A stretch of DNA of 64,000 bases, from NCBI GenBank assembly GCA_034509495.1, contig CM067503.1, forward strand, positions 9,043,540 through 9,107,539, read 5' to 3'. How positions within the stretch are numbered: position 1 is the first letter of the stretch; each line of letters opens with the position of its first letter. Below are positions 45,950 through 57,960 of this stretch, in pieces. A program made the translations under genes and the position numbers. This DNA is from Acestrorhynchus altus. Taxonomy: Eukaryota; Chordata; Actinopteri; Characiformes; Acestrorhynchidae. Below the pieces are notes generated by a model. That model was not told where the DNA came from. It saw nothing but the letters and a program-made list of their open reading frames with translations, and ran no database searches.

Positions 45950-48900
45950 TATTTTAAATTCTAAACAAAAAACAGAATCAAACTACTACATATATTACAC
46001 TGTTAATATAATGGTTCCCACAACATAATGATTTGCATTTCAAGTCATTATTGACAATAATGCTATTTCTAGAAGAAAATTAAGCTGTAGCAATTAATAT
46101 GTGCTGTGTTATGGAGGAGAAGGAAGGAGAGAGGTGGTTTATAAATCAACAGGGGAACATATTATTTTAATCCACATGTGTCAGTTAATCACAGTAACAC
46201 GCCACAAGATGTCATGAAACAGCAAGCCCTTAGCCAAGAACACATGACCATTGTCAACAGTATGACACATTGACTGGTAATGGCTGGTTGTTAATTATGT
46301 ACATTACAGTGCCCCCACACTATTGAGTGTATGTAAGTACTGCAATTCAATAGATTGCACGCATTTACAAATCAGCTACCAATCACCTGGTAGTGCAGTT
46401 CATAAATCGTGTAACACATCCCCCCATAACCCCCCACTTTTTTATCTTCTCATCTCAAGCATGGCTTCTCTCAAATCCATCATAGTGACAGAGTCAGTTC
46501 TTGTTTGGAAAATGTTCAGCCATTATTCCATCTTTTGAAGTCTATTCACAAATGTCTGATGTTTAGGTTAAAGTATTGTGAGAGCCAATGGCAAAAGCTT
46601 CAGCTTATGCTTCTTGAGGTGGGCAAATGTGGATGTTGAGGTGTATTTAAGCTCATTACTCTGCTTCTTAAATCGTCTTCAATTTTACCTCATCTTTACG
46701 ATAAGGATGCAGGAAAGGTTTTCTTTTGAAGAATCTTCCATGGAGGTCAAGGAAGGTCATAGATAGCAGGCTTATATGTTTCTGCTTAGTAGAACAGTGC
46801 ACCACCACTCCAAAGTCTGCTCAGTCTTCCTGAAGGTCCTTTGCAGTGAAACAGTTTGCCTTTCAGGCAATCCTACAAGCAGTTCTCTTTGAATATTTTC
46901 TGGCCTGAACTCCACCAATCTCTTTAACTAAAAGCTGCTGTTACAAACTGGAGAAACAGCAACCAGAAACCACTTTAATATCTTTTAATATCTTTTTTAT
47001 CCTCCTGTTTTGTAGGCTTTCTAGAAGTATTTAGGTCTAATGAGATAATTAAAGGCTGAGATCTAGGTAACGATTAGCTAATAGATTTAATCTCCTGGGG
47101 TGCCAAATTTCTGCACTTCTTTTTTCACGCTTTTTTTCAGATTATTTCATCTTAATCTGACATAACTGTTCACAGTAACAGAAATATTTACCTGGGTGCC
47201 CATATTTCTGCATCAATGAATGTATTTAAAAAAAAACTGTCAATTAAATATGTATACACTTTCTACACACAAAGAATTTATTAAATAGAAATATGTGTAC
47301 TGTCATTATTAAGGAGATTTTTTGATGAATATGTGGCTTAATTTTTTATTTATTGTCTAAAAAATTATCTGATTAGTCTAGAATTTCACATTGTTACTAC
47401 AAAACAACAACAATAATGTATAGTTAATCTATTTAAAACTAGCCTGATGTACCCAAACTTACAATAGGCTGTGTACATAAATTCAGGTTAGTCTACTGAA
47501 TTGCTCATGTGTGCCATCATCTCCAGACAGAGCTGTCAGATGGTATAGCGATGATGGTAGACAACAATGACAGGATCCAGGGCATCATCAGTCAGCTGGA
47601 GGAAACCTGCCGGGCTATAGAGGTGAGTTGCCTGGTGTGTGGGTCAGTCCCTCTGATGAAGCTGGTGAGGGAAGTCGGGTTATTGATGGGGAGAGTGAGA
47701 ACGGCCCTTCAGAGAAAGTTGCGCTGGAGCTAATGAGACAGGCAGGTAGGAAGCTGGAGCACTTCCAGGCCCCCACAGCCGCATCCTCAGAGGCTCCGTG
47801 ACTGACAAGCAAACAAAAGTGTGCTGTCATGATTGCGCATATGGCTGACCACAATCCGTCGTAAGAAAGATTGAAGGTTAGAGACAGTGAAGGGCAGATA
47901 GGAGCCTGCAGGGGGGGGGGGGTTGTGTTTTGTTTTCTTTTGTTTTTTAACTTTTGATTAATTTTGGATAGTGTTTTCTTGTGTCCTTCTGCAGTTATGG
48001 GCAGAGGTGGCAGGTTCTACACAGGTCCCAATTTACTTTAAATAGTAAATATCTAACTGTGTATCTAAGTAATATATATTTTTATTAATACACCTAAGAC
48101 AGTTGCACTCATGGTGGCATTTCACTGACTCAGCAAACTGCTTATGCTGTTTGAGATGGTAAAATAAAGTTGTCATGTTGCTCCTTTAATTGTGATGTTT
48201 CTGCAATGTAATTTGCACTGTTCTCTGTTGAGTGTCATCCCCCTGGAAACCAAACCATTTCAGCACAAACACCTGACTCAAGTTCTTTTTGGAAATACAT
48301 CACACATGGATGACCTGTGTAGCTGGTGTGATATTATGAATGTGATATTTTTGTATATCTTGTTTGAAATAGTTTGGAAATGTACATATAATAGAGAAAA
48401 GTAAATGTACTTCATTAAGTATGAACTCCTTTATTGCACTGCTTTTCTGTAAGATCAGCTGCTGGTTACAATGGCATAATTATGGTTGTGTCATTTTACG
48501 GAAACACACTACCCAAACTGCATAACAGTAGCTAAGTTAGTTTGCATGCCGACTGTGCCTTTAGTAGCATCTTTACCTCCAACATGACTACATGACTAGT
48601 GCTGGCACTTCACATGTGGCATCTTGAAATTTAAAATCTGAAATCAACAGCCCCAGTATTTCCAGTATGTTATTACTTTTAAGAAATTAAAGATACTGTT
48701 TATCCAGAACACTGGTGAAAGGTCCACTTGTATTGTCCATTGAGTTTTTTTAGAGCACAAATAAAAACTCATCAATCCAAGCTCACAGGTCAACTCATTT
48801 ACCTCTACTGAACCAATCTGGGCTATATGAAGATGGATGGAGTTTTTTGTGAATATAAGGAGTGAAAGTAAAAAGTATTAAGTGACAGGACATATGCACA

Positions 48901-51900
48901 TTATATAATATACAATATACTTTAATGTCACAACAAACAGACAAACACATCAATAAAGATAACTTACATCCACTACATCAACTGGCAGGTCAAATTATGT
49001 CAGGTATTTAAGTAAAATGAGGAAAAAGCTTACAGAGATCAAGTGTCTGTTTACATTTCTTATCAATACGTTACAGCAGGCTTGTGGTTTTGATCGTCAG
49101 CCTGCTCTGTCTGTCAAGAGTCTGGTATATTCTCCACACTATAACAATTTGTAGTTGACTCAATGAGGAGCCACAACTTAAGACAAAATAATAGCAAAAC
49201 AACATAGAGTATACACTAGGTTTAACCTAAAACCTAATACATGTCTTGTTTTGACTTTGGAAATGGGTGGAAAACTTGATCAGGATCTGAAGTGCTGGCA
49301 CACTGCTAAAGCTTGATTAAGGTACTTATAGACAGTCACAGCTACTAAGAAGACCTTTGACAGTGAAGAACATATTTTGTCTTGTATATGCCTTGAAATA
49401 CAGGGCCCCAATAGTACATAAACCCATGTCAAATTAAATTAATGGTCTTCATTTCAAAAACTACAGATTGAATTTCTACACTGGAAGAAGCAGATGCCAA
49501 CTTTTTCCCCACCAGTTGGAACCAGGGCAGATTTTTCATCCAGTACCTCTTCTCAGATTGCAGACTTGCTAACATATTGAGGTTTTAATAGGCTATGCTA
49601 TATTCAGTTTAACCATCTCTTATCTCTACTTTTAATTTTGGGATTCTGGATGTTAGTGGGTTTTCTTCCGATTTGTGGCCAAGAAAACTGCTGTAATAGT
49701 TGGTAGTGCACCATGCTAACAGGGTCTGCATGATATGTAAAAGCCATTATCTTACATGCACTAAACACTAATTCTGGAAACTGGAACTTAATTTTATCTC
49801 AGTAAGCTGATATCTTGTTCAGGTTCAAATGGCGATGTCTGCTAGGGTTATGTAGAGAGCTTCAGTAGGGTTGTTTACATTGCTCTGGTTACGTGACTAT
49901 TAATCATTAAACACCCGCACAGTCCTGTCAAGTGTCACGGTTGAGTTTCAATCATGCTTAAACATTAGTGGTTGTATATCAGTATGGATGGGTATTGATA
50001 TCTGGCCAAAATGAGCAGAAACTGTTCATTATATCTATCGGATAACGGAGTAGGAAAACAATGAATCTGATCAGGTCTAAAAATCTAATCTGAAACAGAT
50101 TTTCTTTGTAGGGTAAATGCTTAGTAGTTTTCAATGAAGAAATATTGGATCATTATCAGGTACTGAACAATATTGAAGATTTCAATATCAGTATTTAGTT
50201 TTGGACAAGAAACGGAGGTAAAAAGTCACACATCTACACTAATTAGTCATTACATTAGCACCACTGACAAGTGAATTGATAAACATTGATTATCTTCATC
50301 TGTGGTGTCATTTTTCAAGGGGCGGATATATTAGGCAGCCTGTTAACGGTCAGTTATTGAAAGTGATGTGTTAAAGCAAAAGAAATGGGCAAGAATATGA
50401 ACCTAAGCCACTTTGGCTAGACAAATGTGTCAGAAGCTTGAGGTCTTGTGGGGGTTTCCTGGTACACAGTGGTCAGCAGCTACCAAAAGTGGTCGAAGAA
50501 AGGACAATCACTAAATTGGTGATCATGATGTGGACACCTAAGGCTTATGGATATTCCTGAAGGCACCACCATAAAACCTACAGGACTAAGATCTGATTCT
50601 GATGCCTTTGTGCCAGATACTATTCAAGCCCTTGCTTTGGATGGTCAAAGCTGTTACTGTGGCACAAGGGGACATATTCAATAATAGGCAGCTGGTATTA
50701 ATGTTGATCAGTGTATGGTGTCACTGAGATATTTTTAATATTTGCAAACAAGCTGATACTCCATTCAAGTGGAAAGTTGCTGTCTTGCAGGAAAATGGCA
50801 GGAGGCAAAAATCACAGGTGTGTGAGAAGTTTGACCATCTGTACACCATCCTCGAGGAGAGAAAGAGGGAGATGAGCCTGAAAGTGACGGCCGAGCAGGA
50901 GGAAAAGCTGAACTACATCCGTGGACTCAAGAGGAAATATGAAGATCACCTTGAAAGCATGACCAAGATGGTGGAGTCAGGGATCCAAACTATGGAGGAA
51001 CCTGAAATGGCTCTTTTCTTACAGGTAAATAACACCAATGCTAGTTCAATTTACACACATCCTTACTGTACTGTGTTATAATGGGGTAATAAACAAATGA
51101 GTATTTTTAGTTCATTATTTATTGAACATAAGTGCTGATATCCTTCTCTCTGTGACCTTTCAGTGTGCCAAGCCTTTGTTACAAAAGTAAGTATATAAAA
51201 TATACCACATATATTGTCTGATTATTAATAATAAAGCTGCATGACACAATAGTGCATTTATTATAGTATACACACAGACATACACACACGCACACACACA
51301 CACACACACACACATACACACACACATGTGACTGCTGTATGAAATTAAAAATGCTAAAAAATGATTTGCTATGTTTTAAAAACACTTGCTGTTATCACTA
51401 CTAGGGGAGATCACTCCAGCAGTTGTGGGTACCCCTCCAATGTCTCCAAAGACATGTTTAAAAATCTGTGGATTTTAATGCTGTGTTGTTCAGCACTAAT
51501 AAACACTGAAATAAACAAAGTAGGCACATGTCATATCAATGCTCATTTTGTTTCCTTGTGTGCTAGGATTGGCGAGGCCTCCAAACAGCCACCCTTGGAG
51601 AAAGTGGAGCGTGGTTATGAGAACATGGATCACTACACAGTGAACTTCAAAAAGGAGAGCAGGGCCCTACGCTCTATAGAATTCATAAGAGGTACAGCTC
51701 TAGCCAATGAGTTCTGGCTGGCTGACAATTCACATGTCCAAATAACTGTCTCACAGTTCTGATAATTATCATAACTGTGAAACAGTTATTTGGACATGTG
51801 AGTTGTCACTTGTCCAATTATAATTGTTATAATTATAAAAAAGAATTATATTTGTTCTACTGTATGATGTACTAGAAGAGATTTAGTTTTTCAGTTTTTG

Positions 51901-52383
51901 GGAATTGTTTATATCACAGCAGATCCTTAGCAGCTTAAAGTGCTTGAGCATCTCTTTACCACACAAAAATCCTTTAATAAGCACTTAAACCCAGCGAGAA
52001 ACAAAGTGAGAAGCCACAGCACAATGGCACTAGGGGACCATATATCCTCTTTTTGATTTGGTATTTGATAGGTCTCACAAGTGCTAACATCACATTAAAA
52101 GTATATATTGTGTAGGCATTTTTCCCAATATAGTACTGTCACAAATATCACTGTAAGTATTTCAATGGTTTCTAAGTTTTGTCTCAGTTGCAACTACATT
52201 GTCGTTTCTGCAGAAGAGGAGGAGGAAGAGGAAGAAGTTGATGGGACTGGAGCAGACGAAGAAAGCCACACAGAACCTGTTGCTTCAGGTGGCCCTGACA
52301 CAGAGGATCTCCCTCCCCTACTTGCCCCCACACCACTGTCACAGCCAAGTCCAAAAACATTCAAAAACACCAAGCCATCTTAG
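39423..52383 (+). CDS. trim55: Muscle RING-finger E3 ubiquitin ligase, trim55 (MuRF2) type, 8 coding exons
   Basis: MuRF proteins are muscle E3 ubiquitin ligases that bind microtubules and sarcomeric titin. Exons 39423-39542, 41441-41610, 43774-43951, 47527-47622, 50791-51024, 51164-51186, 51567-51691 and 52214-52383 join in perfect phase to 1116 nt, or 371 residues plus a stop. The RING C3HC4 residues are C10, C13, C26, H28, C31, C34, C61 and C64. The MuRF family-conserved region (RHGVYGLQRNLLVENIID) is at 72-89. The B-box 2 residues are C111, H114, C123, C126, C131, C134, H140 and C143. A coiled coil spans about 155-265, a COS box about 267-315, and then an acidic Glu run. The SNPYLPTRGGT segment resembles TRIM55 most. 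The tail is much shorter than human TRIM55 (548) and near the MuRF1/MuRF3 length. Flanking dnajc5b and crh match the TRIM55 neighbourhood. The ATG has a good context (ccaaccATGG). Confidence 0.93.
40440..41100 (-). mobile_element. Mariner/Tc3-like transposon remnant, family copy 3 (trim55 intron 1)
   Basis: The minus strand shows LIFSDESHFHLGEKDQHIRVW (a DDE catalytic-region signature) and RHASRRPVMCHG. The left half matches 32220-32400 (attgtgctacacata, gataatccatccaatgcagc). It is frameshifted. Confidence 0.75.
41441..41610 (+). CDS. trim55: trim55 exon 2, RING second half and MuRF-conserved region
   Basis: The acceptor is CCTGCCCAG and the donor ACAAG|GTCAGA. It encodes residues 41-96 with GGRFRCPSCRHEVVLDRHG. 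It ends in phase 2. Confidence 0.93.
41620..43765. other. trim55 intron 2, nothing identified
   Basis: AT-rich intronic DNA without a recognised repeat family or alternative exon. Confidence 0.35.
43774..43951 (+). CDS. trim55: trim55 exon 3, B-box 2
   Basis: Encodes residues 97-156 with DDQPMCEVHEDEKINIYC and CKVFGAHKDCEV. The acceptor is the tandem TTCCACAGCAG: starting at 43774 or 43777 both keep the frame, differing by one serine. The donor is AAAAG|GTAAAA. Confidence 0.92.
44186..44240. repeat. (TG)n microsatellite
   Basis: A long TG run with one TTTG interruption, in trim55 intron 3. Confidence 0.95.
45884..45950. repeat. (CAA)n-(TAA)n compound microsatellite
   Basis: About eight CAA/ACA units followed by about fifteen ATA units. 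It produces a spurious poly-Thr/poly-Ile frame. Confidence 0.95.
47527..47622 (+). CDS. trim55: trim55 exon 4, coiled coil start
   Basis: A 96-nt phase-0 exon with acceptor CATCTCCAG and donor ATAGAG|GTGAGT. It encodes TELSDGIAMMVDNNDRIQG and continues with heptad-like residues. Confidence 0.92.
47880..50230. other. trim55 intron 4, mostly unremarkable
   Basis: Contains an 11-12 base G run near 47911 and no recognised exon. Confidence 0.35.
50240..50720. mobile_element. Internally deleted Tc1-like element (trim55 intron 4)
   Basis: The left end (ttaggcagcctgttaa, gaaatgggcaagaatatgaa, tggtcagcagctaccaaaagtgg) joins directly to right-end words (tttgtgccagatac, ggacatattcaataataggca, taatgttgatcagtgta) of the same common fish element. 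The transposase coding middle is missing. It ends only about 70 bp before exon 5. Confidence 0.7.
50791..51024 (+). CDS. trim55: trim55 exon 5, coiled coil
   Basis: A 234-nt phase-0 exon with acceptor TGTCTTGCAG and donor TTACAG|GTAAAT. It contains EKFDHLYTILEERKREM and MVESGIQTMEEPEMALFLQ, hallmark MuRF coiled-coil sequence. Confidence 0.93.
51164..51186 (+). CDS. trim55: trim55 exon 6, 23-nt micro-exon
   Basis: Encodes CAKPLLQ plus two bases, with acceptor GACCTTTCAG and donor CAAAA|GTAAGT. The MuRF family has the same tiny exon at this place. Skipping it would shift the frame. Confidence 0.88.
51278..51326. repeat. (CA)n microsatellite (trim55 intron 6)
   Basis: An imperfect CA run with TA interruptions. 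Confidence 0.9.
51567..51691 (+). CDS. trim55: trim55 exon 7, COS box
   Basis: The acceptor is TGTGCTAG and the donor AGAG|GTACAG. It encodes IGEASKQPPLEKVERGYENM and DHYTVNFKKESRALRSIEF, the microtubule-binding COS box region. Confidence 0.92.
51723..51808. repeat. 86-nt near-perfect palindrome (trim55 intron 7)
   Basis: Arms 51723-51758 and 51773-51808 are reverse complements with two mismatches in 36. The 14-base centre contains the perfect palindrome tgataattatca, so pairing can run almost to the tip. It begins about 30 bases after the exon 7 donor. In RNA it would form a long hairpin. Confidence 0.9.
52214..52383 (+). CDS. trim55: trim55 exon 8, acidic tail and stop
   Basis: The acceptor is GTTTCTGCAG. 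It encodes a run of eight Glu, then a Ser/Pro/Thr-rich tail ending KNTKPS with TAG at 52381-52383. The longer C-terminal region of mammalian TRIM55 is absent from this reading. Confidence 0.88.
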
Positions 52384-52399
52384 TTCCAGAACAGCAGCT

Positions 52400-54280
52400 G
52401 TTATATTAAACACAAACAGACCTCCACATTGTTGCTGTTGTCACAAACATTTGTACCTCCAAAATGGTAAAATGTCCTTTAATGTTAATGAAATTCCATT
52501 CTATTTCTAGCAGTTCTGGACCATGTCTATTGGTCGGTTTCACATGATATGAACACATAATTTCAAGCTGGTGTTTCAAAATCCTGTAAGAATATGTTGT
52601 AAAATTGTAAAGTTTTGATATGACCGTGATGATATGCACTTCCACTCATCTGCTGTAATTTTCTGTACACAACTGTAAAAAACCAAAGGACCTATTTTGA
52701 TAGGACTTTGGACTTAATATGATGTAAAATAGCAAATGCTTCACACAAACAGCTAGATTTCTTTCTGCAAGGTTTTTAGCAGCTGATTTAGAGATGTCAC
52801 ACAGAGAATGAATGGCTATATATAAACATGGATGGTTTTGGAAACCCATCCAAGATTGGTCATGTTGTTTTTCTGCGTAGGGAGTGTTTTTGCATGGTAT
52901 TTTTACTGAAGTTGGCACTGCCACAGTGTTGGGATTATGAATGACATGATCATCTCGGAACATGTTCTTAGTCTCATTTTTTTGTTGTCGACACCGGAGT
53001 GGGCCTGAATAATATTTTATAGACTTAATTAACCATGGTATTAAGTATTATATTGAAGAGTTGTATTTAATTTATCATCATATTGAATATGATGTACTTT
53101 GTTAATGAATTTACATCATATCCAGTACAATAATCTGGATAAAGTCCCTTAGGATGTAGAGCTGCATTAGTAGTGAACTGTAATATCAAAAATGGACTGA
53201 ATTCAGCATTGAACATTTTAAACATTTTGAACATTTAAAATATTCATTGGTATTTAAATATTGATTAGTATCTTTGAGATGATTTATCAAATCTATCATA
53301 CCTCAATGGTATTCCTACAGAGTATAATCACAGATTTGGCACTGAGTAGTATCTAATAACAAAGTGCTTCACTTTGGTGGGTGTTTTCTATGCATTTCTG
53401 CTCCTTTAGATTCAGTGGCCACGTGAAAACGAGATGCAGGTTGTTGAAGTCTGAGATGCATTAAACCAGGCATAGTTTATAATTAACATGATTTTCCACA
53501 TGTAATAAATTTGATTTATTTATTTAGATTTGAAATATTACTGGGGTTTAGGGTGAAATTATCAAAATATTTTATTTGGGCCATTTGTTCATTACCCTGT
53601 AAATGAAATACCCACACAATTTCTTGTTAGGCAACTGTTGCAATGAAAGAATGAATTTGTGGGTGTAGTGTAGGTCAATTACAGTGTAATTAATGTCATC
53701 AGCTAAACCCATTTGTCTTCTATGTAAGCACATTATGTGGTACACCTTCTGTGGTCTCTTGGGACATGTGAATAAGGCTCATTACAATTCACTGCAATAA
53801 TGTCTTGTGTTGTTCTTGTCAGATGTGTAACCCTAATCTTTTTCGACAAACATCACACTCCGTGGAGTGACGTGGAAGTAATTTATCATTTTTTGTACTC
53901 ACAGAGCTGTCCTCTGGCTCTTAGTTGTAAACAAGTGCAGCTGACGTGTCTCGGTGGTTGAGCTGAAATAATGATGCCAGGGCTCTTGCGTAATCCATAC
54001 ATTCTGGCCCAGTGGAGGGTGCTGGGTGACAGGAAGGGGTGCACTGAGTCCTTTCACACCAAGCTACACCCAGCATAATGAGGTCCGGTCAGTAAAACTG
54101 CCCCTGCACCAATGTTCATTAATGCTGTCCAACTTCTTCAGCACTACTGAGCTGGTGTGAACATGAGGGGTGTGTAGTACTGATGATCTCAAAGGGGTAA
54201 TTCACAGAGCAGCTTCTCTAGGTTAGTTAGGTAAGTAATTGTGCCAAAACAATTTTTTTTTTACCGTTTTGTAACTGTAT
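52400..54280. other. trim55 3' UTR and downstream region
   Basis: The first clear AATAAA is at 53514-53519. Further on, 53800-54200 is non-repetitive and less AT-rich (for example around tggagtgacgtggaag), possibly a conserved non-coding block. No further gene was seen. Confidence 0.35.
53514..53519 (+). promoter_or_regulatory. Candidate trim55 poly(A) signal
   Basis: AATAAA, about 1.1 kb after the stop codon. Confidence 0.35.
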
Positions 54281-54289
54281 CTCCCATCG

Positions 54290-54690
54290 AGGGAAGGCTT
54301 TCTGTTAGACTTTGGAGCATTGCTGTGAGCATTTGATTGCATTTAGTGACAAAACCACCAATGATGTCAGGATGTAGGATGATCGCCACCCCATGCCATC
54401 CCCAACTTCCCAGCTCATTCCAAACTTAATGGATGAAACCCCATCATTCCACAAAACACAGCTCAATGCTGGAGGACTTTATACCCCTCAAGCCCACAGC
54501 TGGCATAAGGCATGGTGCCAATATTTTAATGTTTATCTGCTACAGGGAATCCTATTCTATTGGCAGTATTTCTGTACATGGACAAGACAAGCTGTTTGTG
54601 TGCATTTGCAGAGGTGTATCAGCAATGGGTACAACTTAAAATAACTGAATGCATTCATTAGAAAGGGTGTCTACAAACATGTGGTTAAAC
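54290..54690. repeat. Tc1-derived MITE-like repeat
   Basis: Words ttctgttagactttggagcattgctgtga, aatggatgaaaccccatcattcc, gctggaggactttatacccct and gtgtctacaaacatgtgg are shared with the 23.4 kb repeat type. Coding frames here are incidental. Confidence 0.6.
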
Positions 54691-55009
54691 AGTGCATCTG
54701 CTCATGGTTGAAAATGAACTAACCAATATAGGCTCTTTGGAACAATGCCTTAAAGATCCACTTTTGGCTTCCTTAAGAAAATTGATTCTTTTACAAATGT
54801 GAGTTTATAGAATCTCTTCTTAATGTAAAGGTTCCATGTACATTTTTAGTGTGCATCATATGTCATCTGCCTATGGTCCTTTAACCATTTTTGGCTCATT
54901 TATTATAACTGCCTTTCTCATTGCATTATTGTGTACAGTGCATGTACAGTAGTGTGGAAAAGTCAAAACTCACTAAGTGATTTGTTGCATATCCATTCAA
55001 AATGTACTG

Positions 55010-55490
55010 ACAATGTAGAAGTCAAGGAATATCAATATGTAAATTGATTATGAATGGTGTTACCTCAGGGGACAGCTTGATAAAACTCACACCTTAAGTT
55101 GTCATGTGTTATCTTGTGAGTGAGGTAGAATACAGGCCAGCATGCTCGTGGCAAGGTAATGTGAATTACTCAAGTTTGAGCAAGGCATGATAGTGGATGC
55201 CAGATGAATGGGATATTTCATTTCCAAAGTTGTCAAAGGACTTAACATTCCTCATTCCACATTGTCACATGTACTGGGAATACATCATAAAACCAGTTCT
55301 GGACAACTTAGGCCTGATGGTGTATGTCATCATTAATTCATATCTACTTGCAATGAGCATACTAATCAGTGGTTAACTTCACTCAGAAGATAACACCTCA
55401 CAACTTATAAATGTGTGGGTTTCCCCAAGCCATCCCCTGAGGGGAGGATTTACATACTGCTATCCCATAATTCTGGCATGTCAGTGTATA
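55010..55490. mobile_element. Tc1/mariner-like non-autonomous element, copy 3
   Basis: The right end (gataacacctcacaac, ccccaagccatcccctgagg, tactgctatcccataattctggcatgtca) matches copies at 2283-3170 and 20625-21456. The left end is eroded. Confidence 0.55.
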
Positions 55491-55499
55491 CAAGTTAAG

Positions 55500-57430
55500 A
55501 AAGTTTTTAATTTTCAGAGATATTTCTGAGGAGTTTAGATAATCCACTTGAATAAGAAACTGTCAAAAGTCAAAGGAAAATTAATGAAAGAAAAAAACAG
55601 ATTCAAAAACAGATTCAAATAGAAAAGAGAAAATGAGAATACCAATGAACAAGACCTGGTAGACTGCCAAAAGTCATCAGGTACAATGAATGCTTTCATT
55701 TTTGAGACAGAGAAGAACATAGACCTGAAACAGTCAACAGCTGTTTATATCCATTCATGTCCACTCCACTGTGAGACTCGACACTCTGGATCTGAGAGAA
55801 TGTGGAGCTGAATGAGATCTTACAGAGAAAAGCAAACAGAAAGAAGGAAGAACATAAGTTGCTGATGTTCTCAGAACTTACCATTTTAGAACAGTCTAAA
55901 CCTCAGCAGTCTCTACACCATTTAATGTGAGAATATTAGAGAATGCTCTAATTGAAATTCAGAATTATGGAAAATCTTTTGCAAAAATTGGATAGAAAGT
56001 GAGAATGGAAATTGTAAAAAAGGTAAATGTGATGCTCACTGACATAACATTTGAGGGGCTTCTGTGTATATTATTGTTAAACGTGTGTTTCTGATCACGC
56101 TGGAAAATGAACAGCTAAATGGCAGTTCTGGGGAAAAATGAAATAATTGAAGAGTTGTATCTGAGAGTTTTACTGTATTGTATTTGTGCAACTTGTCTGT
56201 ATTGCTTGACTAACTTGTGTTTTTCTCTTCTGGTTTATACACTCAAAGAAAATAACTGTTGAATGCAATTTAAGTAGCCCCATTTTCCATTCTGTGAAGC
56301 AGAGTATATGCTGATGTCACACCAACCAGTAGAAATGCTCTAAAATAACGTAGGATAAAATATATTTACATTGACTTCCTTTGAAAGTTAAGAAGGTTTT
56401 TCCTTCCCCTGTAAAGATGCCCTTTTGAAGAAATTAGGTTTTTGTCCGACAGCGACAAGTAATTTATTTAACAAAGGCATATTTTTGGTCAGTAAGATAT
56501 TTTTGTGCTTTTATGGACCATAAGGCAATTGGAAATAAAAACTTTAATTTAAAAAAGAAAGAGAAGTGTCTCTTTCCTGTTGAGCACTCCCTACTTTTGG
56601 TTTACATTACTGAACTAAGTGAGAAACCCTACTTTGAGAAATAGCTTCTTGCATTGTGCAATGTAATGGCTTGTTTATCTTGTTAGCTCCGCTGGGATTT
56701 GTGCACTGGCTTAAGTTCCCGTACCATAGTGGATTGGATTGGCTGTGGCTTCCATGATCTTCTGCTTCCAATCACTTTAAACACGGTTCAGTGCGACCTT
56801 ACTTCCAGCCCCTGTCGCCCACAGAATGTCTGGGGCTGCAGAGTAGTGGGGACAATGGAATGAGTCACAAGCAGCTGGTTTGATTGTTCTGACCCCGGGT
56901 CAAGGAGCACAACATAATCATATTGCAATTACATTGCAGGTGTTATTCTGTATCAGTAATAACAAGGTGACATTTCTGGGCCTTACTCTGGGACTTGTGT
57001 TCAGGAACAGTGTGTGCTGAAACTTTGCAGCAGATGATCATTTACTAGGCTTAATCACTGATGTTATCAAATGCATTGATAATAGTATGTTATTACTGAG
57101 CTTCTTGTGCACTTTACTGTATTGTAGTGTGTTATTTAATATGGATATACATATTACTTGTGTGAAAACACACTTCAGGTCTTTTAGGTTTGTTTGCAAG
57201 TTTGTTATGTGTGTATATGTTTATTTCTCAGCCCTGAGGTTCCAGTGAAAGCCTGAGTGCATAACATGATCTGCTTTGTTGTTTGTGATGTGCATTTATC
57301 TACTCAAGGGTTGTAGTTTTACCCCTCCATTGACCTCACATGAGCTGCAAGAGCAGACAAAATCATTCAAATACACCCACGCCTTATGAAGAAGCATAAG
57401 CTGTGTTTCTATCATTTGTATCATTTTCCG
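55500..57430. other. Intergenic sequence between trim55 and crh
   Basis: No gene found. The 56690-56960 segment is non-repetitive, relatively GC-rich and contains an AP-1-like tgagtcac and a nuclear-receptor-like gggtcaagga. It may be a regulatory block. Confidence 0.35.
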
Positions 57431-57500
57431 TTTATTTACAACACCTATAGCCGTACATCAATAATCTAGACAAGGAGTGGAAAAAAATGTCTTTTAATGT

Positions 57501-57506
57501 TTTATT
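57501..57506 (-). promoter_or_regulatory. crhb: Candidate crh poly(A) signal
   Basis: AATAAA on the minus strand, about 455 bp beyond the crh stop codon. Confidence 0.55.
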
Positions 57507-57676
57507 GAAAAATATAAATATAAGACATTCTCCTGCACAACAGAAAATTACTGCTTGCTCATTTGTAGTTTATTAACAAACTTAAACAATGTACTGTAGA
57601 AGGTACAATGCAACTGGATAGTCTATCAGATAAAATATCGACTTCAGTACAGTACTCTGAAAATATCTTCTTCTTT

Positions 57677-57701
57677 AAGTGTGTGTGTGTGTGTGTGTGT
57701 G
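57677..57701. repeat. (TG)n microsatellite in crh 3' UTR
   Basis: About twelve TG units on the plus strand, transcribed as (CA)n in the crh 3' UTR. Confidence 0.85.
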
Positions 57702-57960
57702 TTAAAAGAAAATGAATGCATCATTGCATTTATGCTACAGTTCTGATTCAGCACATTTACAACAATAATGCCAAAGTGAGGAGCTTTGTTTTTTTCTTTT
57801 CTTTTTTTTCTGTTCTTTTTCACAGCCCCTTCTTTATTTCTCTCACTGGACTCTATACGGATGGATTTAAGTACAGTAGTATAAATGGATGGGGAGATGG
57901 TGAAAGCAGCGATGTGGCGTAAAAACGTTTCTTTGGCAGCTCGCGCTCGGCTCGCGCGTC

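Larger units (their letters stand above)
44010..47215. mobile_element. TIR-flanked Tc1-like insertion region (trim55 intron 3)
   Basis: The left edge (aaatgtttgggcaccc ... atttctgttact) and the reverse complement of the right edge (aaatatgggcaccc ... atttctgttact) are inverted repeats about 3.2 kb apart. The right portion, 46790-47215, reads like a widely dispersed fish element (ctgctgttacaaactggagaaac; aattaaaggctgag; ctggggtgccaaatttctgc). No transposase frame is left. Microsatellites at 44186-44240 and 45884-45950 lie inside. Confidence 0.6.

Noticed and set aside
45725..45964. Asn/Thr/Ile repeat frame
   Set aside because: Product of the (CAA)n-(TAA)n microsatellite in a trim55 intron.
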